Assembly: GCA_035518875.1 (NCBI GenBank)
Contig: DATIXD010000355.1
Span: 1-26,057 of the forward strand
Direction: 5' to 3'
DNA from: DATIXD01 sp035518875
GTDB taxonomy: Bacteria; Pseudomonadota; Gammaproteobacteria; Methylococcales; Methylococcaceae
Length of the DNA: 26,057 nucleotides
Shown: in pieces, positions 6,872-13,683 of the stretch
Layout: each line of letters opens with the position of its first letter
Numbering within the stretch: the stretch's first letter is position 1
The notes under the pieces: model-generated
Databases searched by the model: none
What the model was told of the DNA's origin: nothing
The model's input: the letters and a program-made list of their open reading frames with translations, nothing else
Made by a program: the position numbers and the translations under genes

Positions 6872-8002
6872 CTAAGCGTTGAGATTCTTAGAGTTCCTGA
6901 CGTTTCGGAAGACCATCGGTTTGGCTGCGCCAATTTCGGTAGCCGCTCGGGCCGATGTGACCGCTTCAAATACCCGTTCATGGAGGGGAGACAGGCTGCA
7001 GACCGGATCGGTATTGGTCATGTCGCCGGTGAGGAGATAGGCCTGGCAGCGGCAGCCGCCGAAGTCCTTGACCTTCTCCGGACAGCTGCGACAGGGCTCC
7101 TTCATCCAGCCGAAACCGCGGAATTTGTTAAAGGCCTCGGAATGAAGCCAGATGTCGCTTACGCTCATCGCCCGCACGTTCGGGCAGTTCAATCCCGGGA
7201 GTTCGCGCGCCGAATGGCAGGGCAGGGCGGTTCCGTCTGGCGCTATTGTCAGGAATGTAGTACCCCAGCCGTTCATACAGGCTTTCGGACGGTCTTCGTA
7301 AAAATCCGGCACGACGTAGTAAATCTTCATCTTGCCCTTGAGTTTTTCCTTATACCCTTGGGCCACGGCCTCGGCTTTCTCGAACTGCTCGCGTGTGGGC
7401 AGCAACTGGTCGCGGTTGAGGTGCGCCCAGCCGTAATACTGGGTGTTGGCTAGTTCCAGATAATCGGCGCCCAGCTCGATCGCCATTTCCAAAATGTCCC
7501 GCATCTGATGGATGTTCTGGCGATGGATAACCACGCATAGCACCATCGGGTAGCCGTGCTTTTTCACCAGACGCGCGACTTCCTTCTTGTGCTCGAAGGA
7601 TTCGGTGCCCGCCAACTGGTCGTTGAGGGTTTTCTCAGGCGACTGGATGCTGACCTGGATATGGTCGAGTCCGGCTTCCTTCAACTCCAGAATTTTGCGT
7701 TCGCTCATCCCGTAACCAGAGGTGATCAGATTGGTGTAATAGTTGAGCGTGCGGGCATGCCGGACCAGAACGGACAGGTCTGGCCGGATCAGCGGTTCGC
7801 CGCCGGAAAGACCTAGCTGCACCGCGCCCATCGCCCGCGCCTGCGAGAACACCCTGAGCCAGTCGGAAGTCGTCAGCTCGTCCTTGATGTCGGCGAAGTC
7901 GACCGGATTGGCGCAATACGGGCATTGCAGCGGGCAGCTGTAGGTCAGCTCCGCCAGTAACCAGCGCGGGTTGGTGATCTTAGATCTCTCTGATCCAGCC
8001 AT
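6872..8002 (-). CDS. pqqE: PqqA peptide cyclase, radical SAM enzyme
   Basis: PqqE is a cytoplasmic radical SAM enzyme that makes the carbon-carbon bond between the Glu and Tyr side chains of PqqA bound to PqqD, the first step of PQQ synthesis. With this start (376 residues) the radical SAM CxxxCxxC cysteines are C23, C27 and C30 in TYSCPLQCPYCANP, and the GGEP motif is at 67-70. The C-terminal SPASM domain carries auxiliary-cluster cysteines, including C242, C262, C304, C307, C317, C319 and C335. The ATG at 8002 overlaps the end of pqqD by 23 bases. A TTG at 8041 would add 13 residues and overlap pqqD more deeply. Neither start has a good ribosome binding site, so the start is uncertain although the family is certain. 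Confidence 0.97.
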   Translation of the reverse strand: MAGSERSKITNPRWLLAELTYSCPLQCPYCANPVDFADIKDELTTSDWLRVFSQARAMGAVQLGLSGGEPLIRPDLSVLVRHARTLNYYTNLITSGYGMSERKILELKEAGLDHIQVSIQSPEKTLNDQLAGTESFEHKKEVARLVKKHGYPMVLCVVIHRQNIHQMRDILEMAIELGADYLELANTQYYGWAHLNRDQLLPTREQFEKAEAVAQGYKEKLKGKMKIYYVVPDFYEDRPKACMNGWGTTFLTIAPDGTALPCHSARELPGLNCPNVRAMSVSDIWLHSEAFNKFRGFGWMKEPCRSCPEKVKDFGGCRCQAYLLTGDMTNTDPVCSLSPLHERVFEAVTSARAATEIGAAKPMVFRNVRNSKNLNA

Positions 8003-8252
8003 TTTCGAGCGCGGTCTCAAGAAGTTCGCGGATGTCGTCAATCAGACCCGTGGTTTCGAACTTTCGTTCCAGCTCCTCGACGATGCCCTCCAGATTGCGT
8101 GTGCCGTCACAGAGCTGCAAGATCTCCGCGGCCGTCGTGTTGAGTTCGACCATGCCTTCGGGATAGAGAATGACGTGTCTTTGCTGGGCCTGCTCCCACT
8201 GCAAACGATGCAGGGGCGAGAATGCCAGAAGCGTCTTGGCGTCCAGGGACAT
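7980..8252 (-). CDS. pqqD: PqqA-binding peptide chaperone
   Basis: PqqD is a small protein that binds the PqqA peptide and presents it to PqqE; it is the prototype of the RiPP recognition element. The 90-residue sequence has the typical EQAQQRHVILYPEGMVELNTTAAEILQLCDG segment, forming the peptide-binding winged-helix fold, followed by a helical C-terminal half. It is separate from pqqE here, unlike the pqqDE or pqqCD fusions of some species. It lies four bases after pqqC and overlaps the start of pqqE, consistent with coupled translation and with the physical PqqD-PqqE partnership. Confidence 0.96.
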   Translation of the reverse strand: MSLDAKTLLAFSPLHRLQWEQAQQRHVILYPEGMVELNTTAAEILQLCDGTRNLEGIVEELERKFETTGLIDDIRELLETALENGWIREI

Positions 8253-8256
8253 CGGA

Positions 8257-8985
8257 TCACCCGGTTATATTGAAATAAGGCGGCTTGTTCTCGATGTAGG
8301 CTGCGGACATGGCGTCCAGCATGGTCCACAGGATATCGAGCTTGAATTGCAGGATTTCCAGAGCTCTTTCCTGCTGCTCGCGGGTCCTGAAATAATCCAG
8401 GGTGATAGCGAGGCCGTGCTCCACGTCGCGGCTGGCCTGGGTCACACGCTTACGGAAATAAGCCAGGCCTTCCGGGGCGATCCAGGGATATTTATCCGGC
8501 CAGCCGGCCAGTCTCTGTTTGTGGATGGTGGGCGCGAACATTTCAGTGAGTGAGGAGCAGGCGGCTTCCTGCCAGCTCGCGCTGCGGGCGAAATTGACAT
8601 AGGCGTCCACGGCGAATTTCACGCCGGGCAGAACGTGTTTCAGGGAGAGCATGTCTTCCCGCTTCAGGCCGCAGGCGATGCCCAGCTGCAGCCAGGCTTC
8701 GATGCCACCCTCGTCCTCGCCGAATCCGTCGTGATCCAGCACGCGCTGTATCCACTTGCGGCGGGCTTCACGGTCGGGGCAATTGGCCAGAATCGCCGCG
8801 TCCTTGACGGGGATCTTGATCTGATAATAGAAGCGGTTGGCCACCCAGCCTTGTATCTGTTCCCGGTTGAGTCGGCCTTCGCGCATCAGCACATGGTAGG
8901 GGTGCTGGATGTGATAATACTTTTCCTTTGCGCGCAGCTGCGCTTCAAATTCTTCCCGGCTCCAGGGTTGTTTGTCGATGTTCAT
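8257..8985 (-). CDS. pqqC: Pyrroloquinoline-quinone synthase
   Basis: PqqC catalyses the last step of PQQ synthesis, a cofactor-free eight-electron oxidation and ring closure of its quinone precursor. The protein is all-helical and of the usual size (242 residues with this start). Conserved blocks include YHIQHPYHVLMREG, GWVANRFYYQIKIPVKDAAILANC, RVLDHDGF and LTEMFAPTIHKQRLAGWPDKY, which carry the His, Arg, Lys and Tyr residues lining the active site in the family. I chose the ATG at 8985, preceded by GAGGGG, because it begins MNIDKQPWSREEFEAQL. A GTG at 8997 overlaps the pqqB stop as GTGA and would add four residues. Confidence 0.97.
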   Translation of the reverse strand: MNIDKQPWSREEFEAQLRAKEKYYHIQHPYHVLMREGRLNREQIQGWVANRFYYQIKIPVKDAAILANCPDREARRKWIQRVLDHDGFGEDEGGIEAWLQLGIACGLKREDMLSLKHVLPGVKFAVDAYVNFARSASWQEAACSSLTEMFAPTIHKQRLAGWPDKYPWIAPEGLAYFRKRVTQASRDVEHGLAITLDYFRTREQQERALEILQFKLDILWTMLDAMSAAYIENKPPYFNITG

Positions 8986-8993
8986 GGTTCCCC

Positions 8994-9908
8994 TCACAAG
9001 TTGATTTCCATGCCGTCGAAGGCGACTTCGATACCGGCCTGCTCCAACGTTTTCCGCTCCGGCGAATCCTCGTCCAGAATTGGATTGGTGTTGTTGATGT
9101 GGATGAGGATTTTCCGAGGCTTGCCAGCGGCGTTCAAGGTTTCGATCATGCCGCCCTCGCCCGATTGCGGCAAGTGGCCCATTTCCAGCGCCAGTTTCTC
9201 GCAGATGCCGGCTCGGGCCATTTCATCGTGCTGCCAGAAGGTGCCGTCGACCAGCACGCAGTCAGCATCCTGCATGGCTCGGTACACGTGCGGTTCGATT
9301 TCACCCAGACCGGGTGCGTAATAGAGTTTCTTGCCGGTAGAAATCTGCTCGACGATGACACCGATGTTGTCGCCCGGGTGCGGGTCGTGACGATGGGGCG
9401 AATAAGGCGGAGCTTTGCTTTTCAGTACATGCGTGTGAATGCGCAGATCATCGATCAGCGGAATCGCGAAACCGCTACCGTCCAGCGGAACGGGATGATG
9501 GTTGACCCCGCAATAATGCGCCAGCATGTTGAACAGCGGGAAGCCTGTGGAAAGGTCTTGTTTTACCATTTCACTACAATAGATTTCGAGCGGCGCGGTG
9601 GATTCGCGCAGCATTAACAGGCCGGTGGTGTGATCGATCTGGCTGTCGATGAGAATGACGGCCTTGATGCCGCTATCGCGCAGGCCCTGTTTGGGCTGGA
9701 TGTCCGGAAAAGCTTCCAGTTGTGCGCGGATGTCCGGCGAGGCGTTGAACAACAGCCAGTTGCGGCCGTCGCTGCTGAGCGCGATAGATGACTGGGTGCG
9801 GCGACTGGCGTGCATCTCGCCCGCGCGGATTCGTTTGCAGTTGTAACAGTTGCAGTTCCATTGAGGGAAACCTCCGCCGGCGCCCGCGCCTAAGACTCTT
9901 ACTTTCAT
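8994..9908 (-). CDS. pqqB: PQQ biosynthesis hydroxylase with metallo-beta-lactamase fold
   Basis: PqqB has a metallo-beta-lactamase fold and acts in the middle of the PQQ pathway; it has been described as an iron-dependent hydroxylase acting on the tyrosine moiety. The 304-residue protein starts MKVRVLGAGAGGGFPQWNCNC and has the structural zinc cysteine cluster NCNCYNCKRIR. Other landmarks are VILIDSQIDHTTGLLMLRE, the family's variant of the metal-binding motif, and VDGTFWQHDEM. The frame is open for 22 codons upstream, but homologues start at MKVRVLGA. The pqqA-pqqB gap holds an intrinsic terminator, so pqqB expression probably depends on read-through. The upstream ribosome binding site is weak. 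Confidence 0.96.
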   Translation of the reverse strand: MKVRVLGAGAGGGFPQWNCNCYNCKRIRAGEMHASRRTQSSIALSSDGRNWLLFNASPDIRAQLEAFPDIQPKQGLRDSGIKAVILIDSQIDHTTGLLMLRESTAPLEIYCSEMVKQDLSTGFPLFNMLAHYCGVNHHPVPLDGSGFAIPLIDDLRIHTHVLKSKAPPYSPHRHDPHPGDNIGVIVEQISTGKKLYYAPGLGEIEPHVYRAMQDADCVLVDGTFWQHDEMARAGICEKLALEMGHLPQSGEGGMIETLNAAGKPRKILIHINNTNPILDEDSPERKTLEQAGIEVAFDGMEINL

Positions 9909-9973
9909 GTGGTACGTTCTGGCGATAGGGATTGTGAGGAAATGGTGAGGGTGGACGCGTAGCCCACCGCTCA

Positions 9974-10012
9974 AACGAAAAACGGGGCTACACCTGCAGT
10001 GTGAGCCCCGTT
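9974..10012 (-). terminator. Intrinsic terminator or attenuator between pqqA and pqqB
   Basis: Read on the minus strand, AACGGGGCT (10012-10004) pairs with AGCCCCGTT (9989-9981), with extra pairing inside the loop, and a run of T residues follows at 9982-9978. It stands about 17 bases after the pqqA stop. This is a canonical rho-independent terminator. Because pqqBCDE follow on the same strand without an obvious promoter, incomplete termination would produce much more of the PqqA precursor than of the enzymes. Confidence 0.88.
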
Positions 10013-10029
10013 CCTGGATCAGGCTTGAA

Positions 10030-10104
10030 TTAACGGTTGTAGATGTACATCGTCACTTCAAAGCCGAAACGCAGATCGTTGTAGCTCGGTTTTTCCCATC
10101 TCAT
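10030..10104 (-). CDS. pqqA: PQQ precursor peptide
   Basis: This 24-residue peptide, MRWEKPSYNDLRFGFEVTMY plus four residues, is the ribosomal precursor of PQQ. The Glu16 and Tyr20 that become the cofactor are present with the invariant ExxxY spacing. A strong Shine-Dalgarno, CCGGAGGT, lies at 10112-10119. The gene is too short for ordinary gene finding. It precedes pqqBCDE on the same strand, is separated from them by a terminator, and has its own upstream promoter. PqqD binds the peptide, PqqE cross-links it, and a protease (not encoded here) frees the linked residues. Confidence 0.97.
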   Translation of the reverse strand: MRWEKPSYNDLRFGFEVTMYIYNR

Positions 10105-10127
10105 GTCGTCTACCTCCGGTTGTTTGT

Positions 10128-10148
10128 TATGTTAGGAGTCTTAACATA
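10128..10148 (-). promoter_or_regulatory. Inverted repeat in the pqqA leader
   Basis: TATGTTA (10128-10134) and TAACATA (10142-10148) form a perfect 7+7 inverted repeat with a seven-base spacer, between the predicted transcription start and the pqqA ribosome binding site. It could be an operator for a dimeric regulator or an RNA hairpin that stabilises the pqqA message. The repeat is seen directly; the function is inference. Confidence 0.45.
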
Positions 10149-10169
10149 GCTCTTGAAAGCTCGCGGCAG

Positions 10170-10198
10170 AGTATACGTCGGGGTTTTATGCAACGCAA
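10170..10198 (-). promoter_or_regulatory. Sigma-70-like promoter of pqqA
   Basis: On the minus strand TTGCGT (10198-10193) and TATACT (10175-10170) are separated by exactly 17 bases. The -10 box matches five of six consensus bases (TATAAT) and the -35 four of six (TTGACA). Transcription would begin near 10163, giving a leader of about 59 bases. It lies in the gap after moeB, so the pqq operon need not depend on upstream transcription. Confidence 0.65.
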
Positions 10199-10228
10199 CC
10201 ACTGTGCGCGGGGCGGAATCAATAGGCT

Positions 10229-10984
10229 TCAGGTCCTTTTTTCAGACCCGCAAGTTGGACATTTCGGGTTCCTGAGAAGTTTCATGCAGCGCCATTCCAT
10301 GCTGAGTGCGTCCAGGAGCAGGAGCCTTCCACGCAGGGGTTCCCCGATACCGACTATCAGTTTGACGGCCTCCAGTGCTTGCATGCTGCCGACGATACCG
10401 GGCAGGGGCGCAATCACGCCGCTGCGGACGCAGCTTTCAGCCAATTCACCTTGATCCGCGTAAAGGCAGTTATAGCAGGGGCTGTCGGCCAAGCCGGGGG
10501 TGAATGTCGCGATCTGTCCCTCGAAGCGGATGACCGCGCCGGAAACCAGCGGCGTCAAGGTTCGGACGCAGGCGCCATTGACCGCGAAGCGGGTGGCGAA
10601 GTTGTCTGAGCAATCGAGCACGACATCGGCTGCCGAGACTTCCCGCGTCAGTTCCTCGTCTTGCAAACGGTGGCTGATGGTGGCCAGATGAATCTCGGGA
10701 TTGAGGCGGCGGAGAGTATCCCGCGCCGATTCCGCCTTGTCCAAACCGATGCTGTCGGTACAGTGAGCGATCTGACGCTGGAGATTGGACAAGTCCACGG
10801 TGTCAAAATCGTTCAGTACCAAATCACCGACGCCGGCGGCGGCCAGATACATGGCGGCGGGCGAACCCAATCCGCCCAGGCCGATGATGAGAACGCGCGA
10901 TTGCAGCAGTTTTTGCTGCCCCGTCACATCGACTTGGGGGAGCAAGATCTGTCGGCTGTAGCGTAGGAGTTGGTTGTCGTCCAT
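10229..10984 (-). CDS. moeB: HesA/MoeB/ThiF family adenylyltransferase
   Basis: This is an E1-like enzyme that adenylates the C-terminal Gly-Gly of a sulfur-carrier protein (MoaD in molybdopterin synthesis or ThiS in thiamine synthesis). The 251-residue protein shows RYSRQILLP near the N-terminus, the nucleotide-binding GLGGLG at 35-40, CSDNF at 125-129 and zinc-binding CxxC pairs at C170/C173 and C242/C245. It has no C-terminal rhodanese domain. MoeB and ThiF cannot be told apart firmly by eye; C185 lies where ThiF-type enzymes may carry a catalytic cysteine. The start at 10984 (MDDNQLLRYS) fits homologues, and upstream in-frame sequence belongs to truD. It follows truD after eight bases and precedes pqqA. 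Confidence 0.9.
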   Translation of the reverse strand: MDDNQLLRYSRQILLPQVDVTGQQKLLQSRVLIIGLGGLGSPAAMYLAAAGVGDLVLNDFDTVDLSNLQRQIAHCTDSIGLDKAESARDTLRRLNPEIHLATISHRLQDEELTREVSAADVVLDCSDNFATRFAVNGACVRTLTPLVSGAVIRFEGQIATFTPGLADSPCYNCLYADQGELAESCVRSGVIAPLPGIVGSMQALEAVKLIVGIGEPLRGRLLLLDALSMEWRCMKLLRNPKCPTCGSEKRT

Positions 10985-10992
10985 GGGATCGA

Positions 10993-12021
10993 TCACTCCG
11001 TGCCCATGTCGAAGGCGACGACCTCGCGCAAAACGGCGGTGGCATAAGCCCCGGCCGGCAGGCCGAAGCGCAGCCGTAGGCTGCTGGAATCCGGTAAATC
11101 CCATTGCAGATTACCAACCGGTAGGCGCAAGGGACGGCGCGCCATTTCGACGCCGCTGCGGGCCAAGCCTTCACTGAAAATGGGATGGGCCGCTGCCAAT
11201 TCAGTCTCGAGCACCAGAGCCTGATCGCCGGCGGCCGACTCGCCCTTGCCCCAGAGCGGCCCGCTGGGGTGGATTTCCAGCGCGGCGATACGCCGCTCGA
11301 TTTGAGGTGTCAGCGCGTCTTTGAAGAAGCTGTGAGAGCCGGCGAACATGAACACATCGCCTGGAATGGCGCGATTCCAGCTGTCTTCCGCGACCCGGCG
11401 AGCAAGTATCTGATTGAAGATGAAGGCGCGCGCGGCGGAGAGATAAATACCCTCCAGATTACGATCCTTGATCTTGAGTTCGCCCGTGAACAAGGCCCGG
11501 GCCTTATCCAGGTTTTGGCCATCGCGCCCGAAGCGTTGGGGGCCGAAATAATCGGGAACGCCTTGCGCCGTTATACGGTTCAGCAGTGCCTCGATTCGAT
11601 CCGGTTCCCCTTCGAGCTCGCGCACCGATATTTCGAACCGGTTGCCCGCAAGCGCGCCTTTCCTGAGTTTGCGGTGGTGACGCAGTGCTGTCAGCACGGT
11701 CACCGTCGGCGAGTTGAATCCGCTCCACTCCAGCTCCTCCTTGCCGGGCAGGTGCACGCTGAACCATTGGGTGGTTCTCCCATGCCGGTCCTTCATGCCG
11801 GCATAGCTCACCGCCTGTTTCGGCAACCGGGCGAATTGGGCGAGCCGGCGGGCGATATAGTCGGTATTCTCGCCACACTTTTCGATGCGGAGAAAAACGT
11901 GTTCGCCTTCGCCGGCAGGCTGAAACCCCAGGATTTCATCGACGATAAAATCGTTCAGCCCGGCCTTGATCCGCCCGCGTGCAGCGGGCCCTCCATAGGC
12001 GTACGGAAGGGGTGAATTCAT
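10993..12021 (-). CDS. truD: tRNA pseudouridine(13) synthase
   Basis: TruD converts uridine 13 of tRNA-Glu to pseudouridine. The 342-residue protein has the catalytic aspartate D78 in the family motif AGMKDRHGRTTQWFS, and NDFIVDEILGFQPAGEGEHV near the N-terminus. The TruD-specific insertion domain contains GVPDYFGPQRFGRDGQNL. The start ATG overlaps the ispF stop as ATGA, giving the start MNSPLPYAYGG; the frame is open upstream but there it is a shadow of ispF. The ftsB-ispD-ispF-truD order is the same as in E. coli. In E. coli surE follows, whereas moeB and the pqq genes follow here. Confidence 0.96.
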   Translation of the reverse strand: MNSPLPYAYGGPAARGRIKAGLNDFIVDEILGFQPAGEGEHVFLRIEKCGENTDYIARRLAQFARLPKQAVSYAGMKDRHGRTTQWFSVHLPGKEELEWSGFNSPTVTVLTALRHHRKLRKGALAGNRFEISVRELEGEPDRIEALLNRITAQGVPDYFGPQRFGRDGQNLDKARALFTGELKIKDRNLEGIYLSAARAFIFNQILARRVAEDSWNRAIPGDVFMFAGSHSFFKDALTPQIERRIAALEIHPSGPLWGKGESAAGDQALVLETELAAAHPIFSEGLARSGVEMARRPLRLPVGNLQWDLPDSSSLRLRFGLPAGAYATAVLREVVAFDMGTE

Positions 12022-12521
12022 TCGCTCCGGATGGCTGAAGCCGTCTTTGTATGCCTTATCAACGCGACTGCCATGGCCGAGATGCCCTCGCCCCGACCCT
12101 CGAAGCCCATGCCCTCGGTCGTGGTAGCCTTGACGTTGACGCAATCGACCGGTACAGCGAGATCGGCGGCGATGTTTTCGCGCATTAACGGGATGTGCGA
12201 GGCCAACTTCGGGGCCTGGGCAATGACCGTCAGATCTACGTTGACGATGGCAAAACCCAATCCCGCGAGTTTGGCGCTGACATCGCGGACCAGGATACGG
12301 CTGTCAATACCCTTGAACTTCGCGTCAGAGTCGGGGAAATGCTTGCCGATATCGCCCAGCGCCGCCGCGCCCAGTAGCGCGTCGCACAGCGCGTGCAGCG
12401 CCACATCACCGTCCGAGTGCGCAGCCATGCCTTTCTCGAATGGGATCGTCACGCCACCGATGACGATATGGTCACCTTCCTTGAAACGATGCGCATCGTA
12501 GCCTTGCCCTATTCGCAACAT
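12018..12521 (-). CDS. ispF: 2-C-methyl-D-erythritol 2,4-cyclodiphosphate synthase
   Basis: IspF acts in the non-mevalonate (MEP) isoprenoid pathway, closing the cyclic diphosphate with release of CMP. The 167-residue protein begins MLRIGQGYDAHRF, where Asp and His bind the metal, and includes GGVTIPFEKGMAAHSDGDVALHALCDALLGA and the C-terminal VNVKATTTEGMGFEGRGEG block. Its start overlaps the end of ispD by 13 bases and its stop overlaps the truD start by four, so these genes are tightly coupled. The short tail after IRHTKTASAI is not conserved. Confidence 0.97.
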   Translation of the reverse strand: MLRIGQGYDAHRFKEGDHIVIGGVTIPFEKGMAAHSDGDVALHALCDALLGAAALGDIGKHFPDSDAKFKGIDSRILVRDVSAKLAGLGFAIVNVDLTVIAQAPKLASHIPLMRENIAADLAVPVDCVNVKATTTEGMGFEGRGEGISAMAVALIRHTKTASAIRSE

Positions 12522-13213
12522 TGCTGCTCCAGATAAAACGCGGCCAGCGCCAAGTCTTCCGGCCGGGTGATTTTGATATTGTCGGGACGCCCTTCGACGA
12601 TTCTTGGTCTCTCGCCTTTAAATTCCAGTGCGCTGGCCTCGTCGGTGACCGCGACTCCCTCCCCGGCGGCGTCGATGAGCGCCTGTTTCAACGCTCGATA
12701 ACGGAACATCTGCGGCGTCAGGGCGCGCCAAACATGGGTACGATCCACGGTGTCGACTATACGCCCCGACTCGACGCCTTTCAGCGTGTCGGACGAGGGG
12801 AGGGCGAGGATGCCGCCGACCGGATCATTGCGTAATTCCTCGATCAGCTTGAGTACGTCGCTAGGCGTGATGCACAGACGGGCGGCATCGTGTACCAGCA
12901 CCCAGTCGTTCGGGGCGGCAAGGTCCGATAGTCTTTCCAATGCGGAGAGGACAGAATCGGATCGCTCCTTGCCACCCTCGGCGGTGACAATCCGGGCATT
13001 TGCCGCCATGGGAAGATCGGGCCAGAAACCATCCTCTGGACCGAGCGCGACGACCACACAGGAAAACAGTTGTACGCTCAACAGCCGTTCCAGGGTGTGC
13101 TGGAGCACCGGCTTGCCAGCGACTTCGAGATATTGTTTGGGGGTCTCGGCACCCATGCGTTTGCCGACGCCCGCAGCAGGGACGACGCCCCAGAATCGAA
13201 GTTGGGATGTCAT
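12509..13213 (-). CDS. ispD: 2-C-methyl-D-erythritol 4-phosphate cytidylyltransferase
   Basis: IspD transfers CMP from CTP to methylerythritol phosphate, the step before IspE in the MEP pathway. The 234-residue protein carries the nucleotidyltransferase signature VVPAAGVGKRMGAETPKQYL at the N-terminus, GGKERSDSVLSAL, VLVHDAARLCI and VTDEASALE. The C-terminal EGRPDNIKITRPEDLALA is family typical. The ATG overlaps the ftsB stop as ATGA. Its substrate CTP is made by PyrG, encoded a few genes upstream, although that proximity may be coincidental. Confidence 0.97.
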   Translation of the reverse strand: MTSQLRFWGVVPAAGVGKRMGAETPKQYLEVAGKPVLQHTLERLLSVQLFSCVVVALGPEDGFWPDLPMAANARIVTAEGGKERSDSVLSALERLSDLAAPNDWVLVHDAARLCITPSDVLKLIEELRNDPVGGILALPSSDTLKGVESGRIVDTVDRTHVWRALTPQMFRYRALKQALIDAAGEGVAVTDEASALEFKGERPRIVEGRPDNIKITRPEDLALAAFYLEQQCCE

Positions 13214-13650
13214 CTTCCGGCCGGGTGCGTTTCACCCCCTGGATCGACGGTTGGCGTCATACGTGCCTCCTGGGACTGCTGTTCCCAGTGCAATCTTCGC
13301 CTGTGCTTCCCGTTTTCGCCGAGTTGTTTCTCCGTCGCTGCCGGAGGGGGGGAGGACTGGCGTCGGACTTCAGGATGATGATGATCGATCACCTGGATGA
13401 ACACCTCGCCTTCTTTGATCATCCCCAAATCATGTCTGGCGCGTTCCTCGATGGCGTCCGTCCCCTCCTTGAGGTCCATGACCTCGGCTTCGAAGGCAAT
13501 ATTGCGCTCCCGGCGTTTGGCGCCTTCCTGCTTGAGTTCTTCAATGCGCTCGCCTAGTTGGTGCAATTCCCGGACACTGCCGTCGCCAAACCACAGTCTG
13601 TATTGGAGCACGGCGATGAGAACTAACAAAAGTGCGGTGAGCTTGTTCAC
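13210..13650 (-). CDS. ftsB: Cell division protein FtsB with long C-terminal tail
   Basis: FtsB is a bitopic inner-membrane divisome protein that pairs with FtsL and FtsQ. The start is a GTG and the protein begins NKLTALLLVLIAVLQYRLWFG, a membrane helix ending in the conserved LQYxLWFG. A periplasmic coiled coil (about residues 28-65) and EERARHDLGMIKEGEVF follow, just as in E. coli FtsB. At 146 residues it is some 40 residues longer than E. coli FtsB: from about residue 93 it carries a polar tail rich in Pro, His, Arg and Gln that looks disordered. It sits between eno (33 bases upstream) and ispD (four-base overlap), matching the classical eno-ftsB-ispD neighbourhood. Confidence 0.92.
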   Translation of the reverse strand: MNKLTALLLVLIAVLQYRLWFGDGSVRELHQLGERIEELKQEGAKRRERNIAFEAEVMDLKEGTDAIEERARHDLGMIKEGEVFIQVIDHHHPEVRRQSSPPPAATEKQLGENGKHRRRLHWEQQSQEARMTPTVDPGGETHPAGR

Positions 13651-13683
13651 TCCGGTTACGGGCGAAGGTTTTGATCTTTGGGA

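Noticed and set aside
6791..7453. Plus-strand open frame of 220 codons opposite pqqE
   Set aside because: It lies antisense to a clear radical SAM gene and resembles no protein family.
8986..8997. GTG start for pqqC overlapping the pqqB stop
   Set aside because: It is possible, but the ATG four codons later has GAGGGG upstream and the expected N-terminus; kept only as an alternative.
10171..10180. Palindrome GTATAC as an operator
   Set aside because: It is only six bases and is explained by the -10 box of the pqqA promoter.
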